From Sphingobium faniae (GTDB lineage Bacteria > Pseudomonadota > Alphaproteobacteria > Sphingomonadales > Sphingomonadaceae): DNA of 64,000 nt. Where the stretch lies: contig FMTU01000005.1 of the NCBI GenBank assembly GCA_900100475.1, positions 1 through 64,000 on the forward strand, read 5' to 3'. The number at the start of each line of letters is the position of its first letter. The first letter of the stretch is position 1. The position numbers and the translations under genes were made by a program. Below the pieces are notes generated by a model. That model saw only the letters and a program-made list of their open reading frames with translations. It was not told where the DNA came from and did no database searches. This document shows positions 27,061-36,604 of the stretch, piece after piece.

Positions 27061-27993
27061 TGCCCGGGTGCGCGGTTCTTCCTGATATACGCGGCCAAGG
27101 CCATAATCACCGGCCAGAGTTGTCCGGTGAAGCAGGCGGGGATGGGCGACAGGAGTGCCCTCCGCCGAGTGCAGCATCCGCCAATTGTCCCACAGCACGA
27201 CATCGCCTTCCCGCCAGCGATGCATGTAGCGATGGGACGTGCCGAGCACATGTTCGCGCAACTGCCCGATCAGGTCGGCGGCTTCCCCGTCGCCCATCCC
27301 CTCGATACCATGGACGAACAGCGGGCAAAAGTTCAGCACCATGCGTCCTGTCTCGGTCTGCCTGAATTCCAGCGGATGCGATACGACCGGGAAATCGCTC
27401 GCCACCCGGTCGGCCAGCGCCTGGATGCGGTCAGGGATATGCGTCATCCGCACGTCGGGGCAGGGGAAATGGCGATGGCGGTCCGCCATGGGCTGTAGCT
27501 GGTAGAGGATGCGCTGGCCCGCGATCTGTTTCTTGAGCGCGGCGGGCAGGGATGCATGCAGCGCGATCCGGTCGATGAAGCCGGTGTCGGCGCTTTCGGG
27601 TGGAATGACGATGCCGCGAAGGCATCCGGCGCGGGCGATCTGCGGCATGTAGATGAGGTCGATGTGCCATGGCAGCCAGTTTGCCAACATCCTGCCCCCC
27701 ACATCATAGATTGACGCGCTTTCGCTATTGGCGGGATCATATTGGATGCGCGTCAGGGCAGGTTGCCCATCGACATGGCCTTCCCGCGCCGGGTGCACTT
27801 CGGGTTCGCCGAAAACCCGGCTTAACGCCACATGTCGCGCGCTGTCGATATGCGCCTGGGGGAAGACCAGCACGCCCCTGTCGATCCAGAGCTGCCGCAG
27901 GCGCTCTGCGTCCGCCTTGGCGATCGGCTGGCTGAAATCCATCTCCGTCACCTGGGCGCCCATGCCGCCATCCAAAGGCCTGACGTTGAACAT
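27049..27993 (-). CDS. TauD/TfdA-family Fe(II)/2-oxoglutarate dioxygenase
   Basis: The 314-residue protein carries the iron-binding His-x-Asp pair at residues 110 and 112 (WHIDLIY), a distal histidine in NWRMLHSAEG and the 2-oxoglutarate-binding arginine in LLHRTTLAGD. It would hydroxylate an unactivated carbon, often next to an ether or sulfonate so that the product falls apart. ATG 27993 is preceded by GGAAGAGGA. It stands alone on the minus strand, divergent from the aldolase-Rieske operon across 233 bases in which no clear regulatory site was found. Confidence 0.88.
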   Translation of the reverse strand: MFNVRPLDGGMGAQVTEMDFSQPIAKADAERLRQLWIDRGVLVFPQAHIDSARHVALSRVFGEPEVHPAREGHVDGQPALTRIQYDPANSESASIYDVGGRMLANWLPWHIDLIYMPQIARAGCLRGIVIPPESADTGFIDRIALHASLPAALKKQIAGQRILYQLQPMADRHRHFPCPDVRMTHIPDRIQALADRVASDFPVVSHPLEFRQTETGRMVLNFCPLFVHGIEGMGDGEAADLIGQLREHVLGTSHRYMHRWREGDVVLWDNWRMLHSAEGTPVAHPRLLHRTTLAGDYGLGRVYQEEPRTRASAA

Positions 27994-28226
27994 GCGCTGA
28001 TCCTCTTCCTGTCGGCTTATCTGTCCCCACCATTGTCCCTCGCGCAATCGGGATGCCGACAGGCTGGACGATCGGTTGCCAGAACGGGACGGTCGAGCAG
28101 GCCCCGCACGTTTCGACGACTTCCCATCTCTAAAACCTTGCCGATCCGCCGGGCGCGCGGGAAAGGCGTGACATGCGCCGCGAACGGGCGGACTGTGGCG
28201 GCAGGATGGACGAGGGAGAGGCTATC

Positions 28227-28994
28227 GTGAACGAACAGAGCCGCAATTTTGGCTCGCTGGCCGATGGCGAGCAGAAGACACTCTATTTCACCCTTTCCCC
28301 GGAGGCGGAACTCGCGGTGCTGGCCCGAATGCTATACCGCGAAGGCTATAACGATCATAATTGGGGGCATATCAGCTATTTGCAGGATGATGGCACGATC
28401 CTGCTCAACCCCTGGGAAGTGCCTTGGGATGAAATGCGCGCCTCCGACGTGCTGCGCATCGACGATCAGGGTCATCTCCTGTCCGGGCGCTGGACCGTCA
28501 CGCCGGCCATCGCGCTGCACCTTGCCGCCCATCGCCTGCGCAAGGACGCGAAGGTCGCGATCCATCATCACAGCCGCTGGGGCACCGTCTGGGGAGCGTT
28601 GGGCGAATTGCCTGATGTCTATCATCAGAACGGCGCGCAACTGGGCCGGGATATCGCGCTCTACAATGAATATGAGTCCGACGTGACCCATGCCGAAGCG
28701 GCGGAGCGGAACGTGCTGGCCATGGGCGATCGGAAGGCGGCGATCCTGGCGAATCACGGCGTCTTCGTCGTCGCGGGCAGCATCAAGGAAGCCCACACCA
28801 TGTGCGTCTCGCTGGAAGAGCGCGCGCGTGTTGCCTGGCATGTCAAGGCGCTTGGTCACGACAAGGGACTCCCGATGCAGGACAAGGCGGTCGATTCCCT
28901 GGTCGCGTCAATCCGCGCGGGCCGGTCCGGCAACCGCTTTTACCACGCAATGATCAGGCGTGAAGTTCTTGCCGATGCATCGGTCCTCACCTGA
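28227..28994 (+). CDS. Class II aldolase/adducin-domain protein
   Basis: The 255-residue protein has the zinc-binding histidines of class II aldolases in IHHHSRWGTVWG and a downstream LANHGVFVVA. Family members cleave or isomerise sugar phosphates, decarboxylate, or process aromatic intermediates. I start at GTG 28227 because GGGAGAGG lies six bases upstream; ATG codons at 28173 and 28206 are in frame with poorer sites. It is followed by Rieske oxygenase genes, which suggests a role in ring or side-chain processing, but no specific reaction can be claimed. Confidence 0.82.
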   Translation: MNEQSRNFGSLADGEQKTLYFTLSPEAELAVLARMLYREGYNDHNWGHISYLQDDGTILLNPWEVPWDEMRASDVLRIDDQGHLLSGRWTVTPAIALHLAAHRLRKDAKVAIHHHSRWGTVWGALGELPDVYHQNGAQLGRDIALYNEYESDVTHAEAAERNVLAMGDRKAAILANHGVFVVAGSIKEAHTMCVSLEERARVAWHVKALGHDKGLPMQDKAVDSLVASIRAGRSGNRFYHAMIRREVLADASVLT

Positions 28995-29019
28995 AAACGT
29001 CTGGATTTCGAGGAATATC

Positions 29020-30306
29020 ATGAACCCTATGAGAGGCATCGACGTTGACCGGCTGGTCCAGCCGGATCGCGTTCACAGCCATGTCTATACTGACCTGACC
29101 ATCTTTGAGGAGGAGATCGAACGGATTTTCACCCAAGGCTGGATTTTCGTGGGCCATGAAGGGGAAATTCCCGTGCCCGGCGATTTCCGGCAGCGGACGA
29201 TGGCTCGCCAGCCGGTCATCTTCGTGCGCGACCAGCATGGCGGGGTGCAACTGCTGATGAACCGCTGCACGCACCGCGCCAATGCGGTATGCCATCTGGA
29301 GCGCGGCAACCAGCCCGCCTTCACCTGCCCCTATCATGGCTGGCGGTTCAAGCTGGACGGCGAACTGGCGGTCGTACCGTTTGCGGAGCGCTTTCCGGAG
29401 GATTTCGACCGATCCGCATTGGGCCTGCGATCTGTGCCGCGCGTCGAAGCCCATCGAGGCTTCGTGTTCGCCTCGCTCAATCCGGATGTCTGTCCGCTCA
29501 AGGACCATCTGGGGCCATTGGTGATGCAGGAACTCGACGACATCGCCGACCTGTCGCCGGAGGGCGGGATCGACGTGACGGCGGGCTATCACCGCTTGCG
29601 CTATGCGGGCAATTGGAAGCTGCAGGTTGAAAATGCGATTGATGGCTATCACGCCAATTTCACGCACCGCACCCATATGGACAATGTGCGCTTTCGCACG
29701 GGTTTTGATCCTGCGCCGCTGACCAGCAGCGCAGCGCCCGCGCGCATTCATGCCTTGGGCAACGGCCATTGCAGGTGGGATTCGAGCAGCCTCAACAAAT
29801 CCGGCACGCGCGCCTTTCCCGGCAAGACGCCGGACCCTGGGGCATGGGAGATCTATCTTGATGCCATGATCGCGGCGCATGGGAAGGAGAGGACGGATTA
29901 TCTTCTCTCCAAGCAGGGATCGCATCTCTATATCTTTCCCAATTTCAGCTATACGGGCGCGCATTTCCGCCTGTTCCAGCCGGTCGCCCCGGACGAGACG
30001 CGAGTCACCCTGTTTCCTTTCCTGCTCAAAGGCGCGCCGCGCGAGGTCAACCGGAAGCGGCTGCGCGTTCATGAGACTTTCTTTGGCCCGGCCGGAGGCG
30101 GCCAGTCGGATGACCTCGAAATCTTCGAGCGCAATCAGGTGGGTCTCGGCGCTTCGCTCGATCCATGGTCGCTGCTGACGCGTGGCGTCCACTTGGAACA
30201 GCAGGAGGCGGACGGTTCTGTTTCCAACCAGATCACCGACGAACTGTCGAACCGGACCATCTGGGCCAAATGGAAACAGATGATGGGCGAAGGAGCAATG
30301 GCATGA
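29020..30306 (+). CDS. Rieske non-heme iron oxygenase, alpha subunit
   Basis: The 428-residue large subunit has the Rieske ligands Cys83-x-His85 and Cys103-x2-His106, separated by 17 residues. The mononuclear iron motif follows: bridging Asp208 with His211 and His216 in DGYHANFTHRTH. It would add O2 to an aromatic ring or hydroxylate it, using electrons from a separate reductase. ATG 29020 is preceded by a GAGGA site; the frame opens upstream inside the aldolase gene. It overlaps the beta-subunit gene by four bases. No ferredoxin or reductase gene is in the window. Confidence 0.94.
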   Translation: MNPMRGIDVDRLVQPDRVHSHVYTDLTIFEEEIERIFTQGWIFVGHEGEIPVPGDFRQRTMARQPVIFVRDQHGGVQLLMNRCTHRANAVCHLERGNQPAFTCPYHGWRFKLDGELAVVPFAERFPEDFDRSALGLRSVPRVEAHRGFVFASLNPDVCPLKDHLGPLVMQELDDIADLSPEGGIDVTAGYHRLRYAGNWKLQVENAIDGYHANFTHRTHMDNVRFRTGFDPAPLTSSAAPARIHALGNGHCRWDSSSLNKSGTRAFPGKTPDPGAWEIYLDAMIAAHGKERTDYLLSKQGSHLYIFPNFSYTGAHFRLFQPVAPDETRVTLFPFLLKGAPREVNRKRLRVHETFFGPAGGGQSDDLEIFERNQVGLGASLDPWSLLTRGVHLEQQEADGSVSNQITDELSNRTIWAKWKQMMGEGAMA

Positions 30307-30800
30307 CGATCATGCTGGAACGCCCGCACGCATCCCTGCGGGAGCGGGTGGCGGACTTTCTTTTCGATGAGGCCGAAATAGCGGACGCACACCGCTATGA
30401 GGACTGGCTGGGGTTATGGGGGCAGGACGCCTTCTACTGGATGCCCTGCAATGATGACGATATTGATCCCGACATGCATGTTGCCCTCATTCATGAGGAC
30501 CGGATGGGGCTGGAGGATCGTATCCGGCGTCTTTCCAGCGGCTTTGCCCATACGCAGCAGCCCCGCTCGCGGATCAGCCGCGTGATCTCGCACATACGCT
30601 GCGGCGAATTGGAAGAGGGACTGGTGGAGGTTCGCTCCGTCTTCAACCTGACCGCATTTCGCCGTGACCGTTTCGAGATTTTCGCCGGACGGCAGATTCA
30701 TGTGCTGCGGCCGGTCGAGAACAGGTTCGAGATCGTGCGGAAGACGGTCTATCTGGTCAATAATGATGGTTATATGAGCAATATGACCTTCCTGATCTGA
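30303..30800 (+). CDS. Rieske oxygenase, beta subunit
   Basis: The 165-residue protein has the NTF2-like fold of ring-hydroxylating dioxygenase small subunits, with YEDWLGLWGQDAFYWMP, a central DRIRRLSSGFAHTQQPRSR and the terminal strand NNDGYMSNMTFLI. These subunits stabilise the alpha3-beta3 hexamer and contribute little to catalysis. The start is fixed by the ATGA overlap with the alpha-subunit stop. The length is normal. Confidence 0.92.
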   Translation: MTIMLERPHASLRERVADFLFDEAEIADAHRYEDWLGLWGQDAFYWMPCNDDDIDPDMHVALIHEDRMGLEDRIRRLSSGFAHTQQPRSRISRVISHIRCGELEEGLVEVRSVFNLTAFRRDRFEIFAGRQIHVLRPVENRFEIVRKTVYLVNNDGYMSNMTFLI

Positions 30801-30853
30801 CCTGTCGTCTGCGGACAGAAGGATATCCATGATGGCAAGGCGGGCGCATCACG

Positions 30854-31702
30854 ATGTCGCATGACCATGAAACGATAGACAACGGGCTTCGAAAGCGCCT
30901 TTGCGACGGCCGTGTGCTGTGCATTGCGCTCGATCGCCCAGAGGACCGCAACTGCATCATCCCGGGGATGCTCGACAGGTTGCTGAGCTGGCTGGAGGAT
31001 GCGCAGCACGATCCGTCGGTGGGAACTATTCTGTTGACCGGGTCCGGCGAGCATTTCTGTGCGGGCGGGAGCATGCAGTCTCTTTCGGCCAGTGCGGACT
31101 TTCCCCGAACGCTGGAGGAACGGTGTGACAGGGCGCGGTCGGTGTCTCGCATCGCCACGCTGTTATCGGAGGGCGCAAAGCCGAGCGTCGCGATGCTCCG
31201 CGGCGCCGTCGCGGGGGGAGGGCTTGCCATCGCGGCAGCTTGCGACATGCGTATCGCCTCGCCGACATTGCGGTTGAGTTTCGCCTATTCGCGCATCGGC
31301 CTGTCGGGCGACGTCGGCGCGATCCTGGCTCTGACACGTTTATTGGGACCGGGCCGCATCCGGCAATTCGCTTTGCTGTCGCCTGTCCTGGATGCAGAAG
31401 CGGCCAGCGCGGCCGGACTGGTGGACAGGCTGGTCGGGGATGCCGATCTGGAAGGGGAGGCGTTCATTCTTGCCCGGCGGCTTGGCGAAATCGCCCCGCA
31501 GGCGGTCGCCGCGATCAAGCAGAATATCGCCGCGGCACTCGCGCTCTCTCCCGAAGATGCGTTAGCGGTCGAGGCTGAGAATTTCGCCCGTTGCCAGATG
31601 CATCGCGATCATGCCGAAGCGATCCGGGCTTTTGTGGAAAAGCGGACACCCCGGTTTGACGGATCGGAAGCGGTGGCGACGGCGAAGTGGCCGCAGGCAT
31701 GA
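30854..31702 (+). CDS. Enoyl-CoA hydratase/isomerase family protein
   Basis: The 282-residue crotonase-fold protein has the two oxyanion-hole segments GEHFCAGGSMQSL and RGAVAGGGLAIAAACD. The position that usually carries the first catalytic glutamate is not clearly acidic, so it may be an isomerase, hydrolase or other crotonase-type enzyme rather than a classical hydratase. It starts at ATG 30854, with AAGG rather far upstream, 53 bases after the Rieske beta gene. It ends the plus-strand unit and converges on the amidohydrolase. Confidence 0.84.
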   Translation: MSHDHETIDNGLRKRLCDGRVLCIALDRPEDRNCIIPGMLDRLLSWLEDAQHDPSVGTILLTGSGEHFCAGGSMQSLSASADFPRTLEERCDRARSVSRIATLLSEGAKPSVAMLRGAVAGGGLAIAAACDMRIASPTLRLSFAYSRIGLSGDVGAILALTRLLGPGRIRQFALLSPVLDAEAASAAGLVDRLVGDADLEGEAFILARRLGEIAPQAVAAIKQNIAAALALSPEDALAVEAENFARCQMHRDHAEAIRAFVEKRTPRFDGSEAVATAKWPQA

Positions 31703-31764
31703 CGGTTTTTCGATGATATGTCCGATGGGGGCCGGCCGGGAAACAGCCGGCGCCGCCTCTGCCA

Positions 31765-33501
31765 TCATGCCGCTTGGGCGAGTGGCCGATAGCCGCTGCC
31801 CCGGACAAGCCGGCCGGGCAAGGCGCCAGTCGCTTCGCCCTCGCGGTAGGTGATGACGCCACTGACGACGGTCGCGACATAACCATCCGCCTTCTGCCGC
31901 AGTCGGCGGCCGCCGGTCGGCAGGTCGTAGATGGTGTGCGGCGCGTAGAGCGTCAGCCTGTCATGGTCGATGACATTGAGATCGGCCTTCATCCCCGGCT
32001 TCACCAGCCCGCGATCAATGAGGCCGACCGCTTCAGCCGGGCGGCGGGACAGTTCCGCGACCGCCCATTCCAGCGGGAAGCGCTGGCTCTCGGCCACGTC
32101 GCGGACCCAATAGGTCAGCATATAGGTGGTGAAGCTGGCGTCGCAAATGAAGCCATAATGCGCGCCGCCGTCGCCCAGACCAAGGATGGTGTCGGGATGC
32201 GCCATCATCTCGCGCGCGACCGACAGCGTGCCGCTGACGAAATTGGCGCCGGGCAGGTAGAGGATATTGGCGCCGTCATTGTCGATCAGCAGATCGTAGA
32301 CGAAGGAATCCAGGGTTTCGCCCGCCGCCTCCGCCCGCGCGCTCAGCTTCATTTCGGCGGGCGGAGCATAGTCGACGGGGTCGGTCAGCACATACATGTC
32401 GCCAGCTTGCGCGATCAGCATGTTGTTCATCGGCTGCGGATCGGGAATCGCCTCTTCAGCCAATATCCGCGCCTTCATCGCCGGGTCGGCCATGCGGGCG
32501 ATCCGTTCGGTCAGCGGCAGATGGGCGATCGCCTTGTAGGACGGCCGCGTCACGAAGGGATGCAGCGACAGGTCGAGACCGAGCAGCACGCCGACCGGGC
32601 GCGGAAAGACCTGCCCGCGCAGTTTGTGCCCGGCGGCGTTGGCGCTTTCCACCCCGGCGAGGAGCGTGCGCCAGGCATCTGGCGCGCGCGGGGCTTGCAG
32701 CAGCGTGAAGGACACGGGCCGACCCGATCGTTCAGCCAACTGACGCACCACAATGATCTCCTCTTCCGCATCTGCGCCTGCGTCGGTGATGATCTGGAAT
32801 ACGCCTTCGTCCGCCGCGCGCAGGCCGTCAGCCAGCGACAGCAGTTCCTCGTCCGCCGTGGTGACGCTCGGGGCCAGTTCGCCATTTTTCAGCCGATGGC
32901 CGGTCGAGCGTGACGTGCTGACGCCCAGTGCTCCAGCCTGTATTGCCTCGGTCACGATGCGGGTCATTTTGGCCCTGTCTTCGGGTGATGAGGCTTCGTG
33001 CTCGGCGCCCCGCCTGCCCATCACATAGACACGCAGCGGCGAATGCGGCAGTTGCGTGCCCACGTCGATGTCGAAATGCCGTGCCTCCAGCGCGTCCATA
33101 TAATCCGGGAAGGTTTCCCAGTTCCATGGAATGCCTTCGGTCATGACGATTTCGGGGATGTCCTCCACCCCCTCCATGACCTTGATCAGCATCTCCTGGT
33201 CGCCGTCGCGCACCGGCGCGAAGCCGACGCCGCAATTGCCGGCCACCACCGTGGTGACGCCATGGCCGCTCGAAGGAGCGAGCCGATTTTCCCAGGTCGC
33301 CTGCCCGTCATAATGGGTGTGCACGTCGACGAAGCCGGGCGTCACCAGCTTGCCCGTTGCGTCGATCTCCTCGCGCCCTTCGCCGTCGATCGTGCCGACC
33401 GCGACGATCCGGTCGCCGCTGATGGCGACGTCGCCGGCAAAGGCTGGCGCGCCGGAACCATCGACGATGGTTCCATTCCGAATCACAAGATCATAGGCCA
33501 T
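31765..33501 (-). CDS. Amidohydrolase, N-acyl-D-amino-acid deacylase-like
   Basis: The 578-residue metal-dependent hydrolase has the amidohydrolase_3 N-terminus ([16 protein letters not shown]), the metal motif [23 protein letters not shown] and the late aspartate segment [12 protein letters not shown]. It resembles D-aminoacylase-like proteins that are frequent in catabolic clusters and often have unknown substrates. ATG 33501 gives the canonical start; the open frame extends 90 bases further. A cyclic amide, ester or N-acyl bond is the likely target. Cytoplasmic. Confidence 0.84.
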   Translation of the reverse strand: MAYDLVIRNGTIVDGSGAPAFAGDVAISGDRIVAVGTIDGEGREEIDATGKLVTPGFVDVHTHYDGQATWENRLAPSSGHGVTTVVAGNCGVGFAPVRDGDQEMLIKVMEGVEDIPEIVMTEGIPWNWETFPDYMDALEARHFDIDVGTQLPHSPLRVYVMGRRGAEHEASSPEDRAKMTRIVTEAIQAGALGVSTSRSTGHRLKNGELAPSVTTADEELLSLADGLRAADEGVFQIITDAGADAEEEIIVVRQLAERSGRPVSFTLLQAPRAPDAWRTLLAGVESANAAGHKLRGQVFPRPVGVLLGLDLSLHPFVTRPSYKAIAHLPLTERIARMADPAMKARILAEEAIPDPQPMNNMLIAQAGDMYVLTDPVDYAPPAEMKLSARAEAAGETLDSFVYDLLIDNDGANILYLPGANFVSGTLSVAREMMAHPDTILGLGDGGAHYGFICDASFTTYMLTYWVRDVAESQRFPLEWAVAELSRRPAEAVGLIDRGLVKPGMKADLNVIDHDRLTLYAPHTIYDLPTGGRRLRQKADGYVATVVSGVITYREGEATGALPGRLVRGSGYRPLAQAA

Positions 33502-33642
33502 GATGACATCATCCTCTCTTTTCCCAAACCTATGCGCTCGCGCGTCGGCGCCACAACGGCCTGGGGCCGGGGTTGGACGTTCGGTCGCCAAAGCTGGACT
33601 TTCAGTCCGCGTTCCGTCCGTCCCTGCTCCTGTCTGGGCCGT

Positions 33643-35034
33643 TCAGTCCAGGCTTGCGCGCGGCATGATGGCCGGGCCAAACAGCCTCGCGATCAGTCCG
33701 GCGCTGAGCAGGAACGCGCCGATCACCATGAAAGCGGTGGCTGGCCCCTTATCCAGCAGCAACGGCAGGATCAGCACCGGCACGCAGGCGCTGCCAATCC
33801 GGACCGCCGCATAGCCAAAGCCCATCGTCGTGCCGCGGATGGCGGTGGGAAACATCTCGGCGCAATAGATCTGCCCTACCGAAGCATGCGCCGTCATGAA
33901 GAAGCTGAAGACAAGGCCAGCCGTGATCAACCAGAATTCGCTCTGCACTATGCCGAACGCGGTCGCGCTGATCGCCAGGACGACGGCCAGCGTCATGAAC
34001 AGCGTCCGACGCGCCATTCGGTCAGTCACGAAGGCGGATGCAATCACGCCCACCGGCATCGCCAGCAGGATGAGCGAACTGTAAGCCAGCGCTGTCTGCA
34101 TCGACATCCCCTTCATGATCAGCGCCTTGGTGAGCAGCAGGGCAAAGCCGGTGAGGCCGCTGGACTGGAGGAACAGGATGATGGTGACGAGCAGCAGGCG
34201 GCCGCGATAGGCGCCGATGGTGGCCTGTTGGGGTGGCGGCTGGACGATCGAAGCGGGGCTTTCGTTCCGGTGGGTCGCTGGTGGCGGCGATGGCCGCTGG
34301 CGGAGCGGAGCGCTGGCTTCGAACCGCTGCATCGCCTGTTCGGCGCGCTCGCGCCGGGCGCGCGCGCTGAGCCAACGGGGCGATTCGGGCAGCAGGAACA
34401 TTGCGGCGCCAAGCGCGATTCCCGCGAAACTGCCGACAAGCATGGCGGTTTGCCATCCTTCAAAGCCTCCGGGCCGCATGTCATTGCCCCAATGGGTGGC
34501 AAGGGGCGCGAGCGCCGCGCCAAGGCCGGCTAACAGGCTGATCAGCATCATCACGACGCCCCGGATCGTGGGCGGCAGCGTATCGGCAATATAGCTGAAC
34601 ACCAGCGGCGGCACGGCCGAAAGGGCGAAGCTGCTGGCGATCCTGCAAAGAGCGAAACCAGTAAAGTCGGGCATCAGCACAGAAGCGAAGGTCAACAGAC
34701 CAAAGCCGAACAATGTCCCCACGAGCGCGATCCGGCGGCCAAACCGGTCGGCGACCATGCCCATCACGGGCGCGCCGATGGCAGCCACGGCATAATAAGC
34801 GACCAGCATCCGGGAGAGCGCCTGGCGGCTCACATGCGTGTCCGGCTCGGAAAAGAGCGCCATCAGCACGGAGGTCATTGACGCTTCCATCTGATCGAAC
34901 ATCAGCCCCAGCCCGAGTATGACGCACAGCAACATGTGGAGCCGGTTGAAGGGCAGGGCGTCCATGCGACGGGCAATGGCGCTGCTCTGCGTTGCGTCAT
35001 GGCGCATAAGCGTGGCAACCTCTCTATCCGCCAT
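33643..35034 (-). CDS. MFS transporter, aromatic acid/H+ symporter-like
   Basis: The 463-residue membrane protein has about twelve helices, with the first near residues 33-55 (DQMEASMTSVL follows), MGMVADRFGRRIALVG after helix 2 and a long cytoplasmic loop rich in Arg and Pro between helices 6 and 7. It resembles carriers of the AAHS and related sugar/acid subfamilies. The start at 35034 is uncertain; ATG 35007 is in frame and has GAGAGG upstream. It is downstream of the P450 and upstream of the amidohydrolase on the same strand. Confidence 0.83.
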   Translation of the reverse strand: MADREVATLMRHDATQSSAIARRMDALPFNRLHMLLCVILGLGLMFDQMEASMTSVLMALFSEPDTHVSRQALSRMLVAYYAVAAIGAPVMGMVADRFGRRIALVGTLFGFGLLTFASVLMPDFTGFALCRIASSFALSAVPPLVFSYIADTLPPTIRGVVMMLISLLAGLGAALAPLATHWGNDMRPGGFEGWQTAMLVGSFAGIALGAAMFLLPESPRWLSARARRERAEQAMQRFEASAPLRQRPSPPPATHRNESPASIVQPPPQQATIGAYRGRLLLVTIILFLQSSGLTGFALLLTKALIMKGMSMQTALAYSSLILLAMPVGVIASAFVTDRMARRTLFMTLAVVLAISATAFGIVQSEFWLITAGLVFSFFMTAHASVGQIYCAEMFPTAIRGTTMGFGYAAVRIGSACVPVLILPLLLDKGPATAFMVIGAFLLSAGLIARLFGPAIMPRASLD

Positions 35035-35125
35035 GCGATCCGGCAGCCCGGCTCCGCATGACCATCCATGTCATTGACATCCGATCCCGACTGGCGCTGG
35101 CTCAACGCCCCTGCCGGGGTCGCCG

Positions 35126-36379
35126 CTAAATCCGGTCGAACGCGATCGGAACCGTGCGCGGGCCATAGGCGATGAAGCTGGGGAGAGCGGTCGGCTCTGC
35201 GGTCAGGCGGAAATTGCGAAAGCGCTGGAGCAATTCTTCATAAGCGATCTTCAGTTCCGCGCGCGCCAGCAGATGGCCGATGCACATGTGGATGCCGCCG
35301 CCGAAGGCGAGATGCTGCTTCAGGCCGGTCCGGTCGATGTCGATCTTCTCCGGGTCGGGGAAGCGGCGCGGGTCGCGATTGCCCGCAGCGAAGCGCAGCA
35401 CGACCAGTGCATCCTTGGGCAGTATGTGGTCGCCATATTCCACCGCCTCGCGGTTCGTGCGGAACTGGCAGGACAGAGGCGATTCCAGCCGCAGCACTTC
35501 CTCGATGAAATCGGGGATGCGGCCCGGTTCGGCGCGCAGCCGTTCTTCCATGCCTGGTTGAGCGATCAGGCGTTTCATTGTGCTGCCCAGCATCGACGTC
35601 GTCGTTTCATTTCCTGCGACGAGCAGCCCGCTCAGAATGTGGACGGCCAATTGCGTCGGCACCGGCCCGCCATCAATCGTCGCCCGCGCGATGTCGCCCA
35701 GAATATTTTCGCCGGGATTCGCCTTCGCCTTCTCATATTCGGCGGCGAAGAATTGCTGTAGTTCGATGATCTCTCGTGTCAGGGCGATCTGCCGCTCCGC
35801 CGTGATGCGCGGATCGTTCACGTCCATCATCGCATCCGACCAGCGTTTGAAGTCGATCGCGCGGTCGCGGCTGACGCCCAGCGAGTCGGCGATCACATAG
35901 AGCGGCAGCAGCACGGCGAACTGCGCCATGAATTCGACTTCGCCAGAGTCTCCCCAATCGTCGATGAGCTTGACGACCAGTTCGCGAATATAGGGTTCCA
36001 GCCGCTTTACGCGACCGGCGCGGAAAGCCGGTTCCACCATGTCGCGGTTACGGCGATGAATCGGCTCGTCCGCGTTGATCAGTGAGGGGACGGACGGATA
36101 GCCCTCTTCCTCCAGCATTTTTTTCGTTTCGGCATAGGCGGGCGAGTGGGTCTTCTCGCCATAAAGCATATGTTCGCTCGAATAGAGCGCGGGATCGCGA
36201 ACCACCGCCATCTGGTCGTCATAGCGCATCACCTCCCACCATCCGGTAACGGGATCGCGATGGATGCGGCGATCATCCTGTACCTGCCGATAGGCGCTGA
36301 ACGGGCACAACTGAACCGACGGGTCGGTGAAACTGATGGCGTCGACGGACGCTTCCTCTCGACTGGGCTTGGGCATCAT
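35126..36379 (-). CDS. Cytochrome P450, soluble bacterial type
   Basis: The 417-residue haem protein has the I-helix oxygen-activation motif LLVAGNETTTSM, the K-helix EEVLR and the haem loop FGGGIHMCIG with Cys366 as axial ligand. The I-helix has Glu where many P450s have Asp. It lacks a membrane anchor, so it should take electrons from a ferredoxin, but no ferredoxin or reductase gene is adjacent. ATG 36379 has AGGAG six bases upstream; ATG 36385 and 36376 are alternatives. It probably hydroxylates a hydrophobic substrate such as a terpenoid or alkyl-aromatic. Confidence 0.93.
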   Translation of the reverse strand: MMPKPSREEASVDAISFTDPSVQLCPFSAYRQVQDDRRIHRDPVTGWWEVMRYDDQMAVVRDPALYSSEHMLYGEKTHSPAYAETKKMLEEEGYPSVPSLINADEPIHRRNRDMVEPAFRAGRVKRLEPYIRELVVKLIDDWGDSGEVEFMAQFAVLLPLYVIADSLGVSRDRAIDFKRWSDAMMDVNDPRITAERQIALTREIIELQQFFAAEYEKAKANPGENILGDIARATIDGGPVPTQLAVHILSGLLVAGNETTTSMLGSTMKRLIAQPGMEERLRAEPGRIPDFIEEVLRLESPLSCQFRTNREAVEYGDHILPKDALVVLRFAAGNRDPRRFPDPEKIDIDRTGLKQHLAFGGGIHMCIGHLLARAELKIAYEELLQRFRNFRLTAEPTALPSFIAYGPRTVPIAFDRI

Positions 36380-36442
36380 CCTCATCTCCTACGGGCTATC
36401 GTTCTTGCGTGCCGGCTTGCGCCGGATTTTCAAGGTTCAATA

Positions 36443-36470
36443 AAATGATCAACTTCGCTGGCGATCATTT
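36443..36470. promoter_or_regulatory. Inverted repeat upstream of the P450 gene
   Basis: AAATGATC and GATCATTT form perfect 8-bp arms separated by 12 bases, 64 bases before the P450 start and 135 bases before the aldehyde dehydrogenase. The shape suits a dimeric regulator; a hairpin in the leader RNA is an alternative. Confidence 0.45.
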
Positions 36471-36604
36471 ACCTTCTCGATGTTAACGCGTATACCTTTT
36501 TTATGAGGCAGGCGCGCTTTCGATGGAAGCCATGTTTTTGCAGGCTCCATTTTCGCTTGGCGTCCATCCTCAACACAGATACGAAGTTATCCAGGTTAAT
36601 CTAG

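Noticed and set aside
33575..33650. GGACTTTCAGTCC-like repeats resembling the ATTGTCC operator
   Set aside because: Spacing and flanking bases do not match the 18-base palindrome, and there is no -35/-10 pair around them.
31774..34533. Plus-strand frames of 379 and 511 codons across the amidohydrolase and MFS genes
   Set aside because: The minus-strand genes have clear metal-site and transporter motifs; the plus-strand translations do not resemble any protein family.
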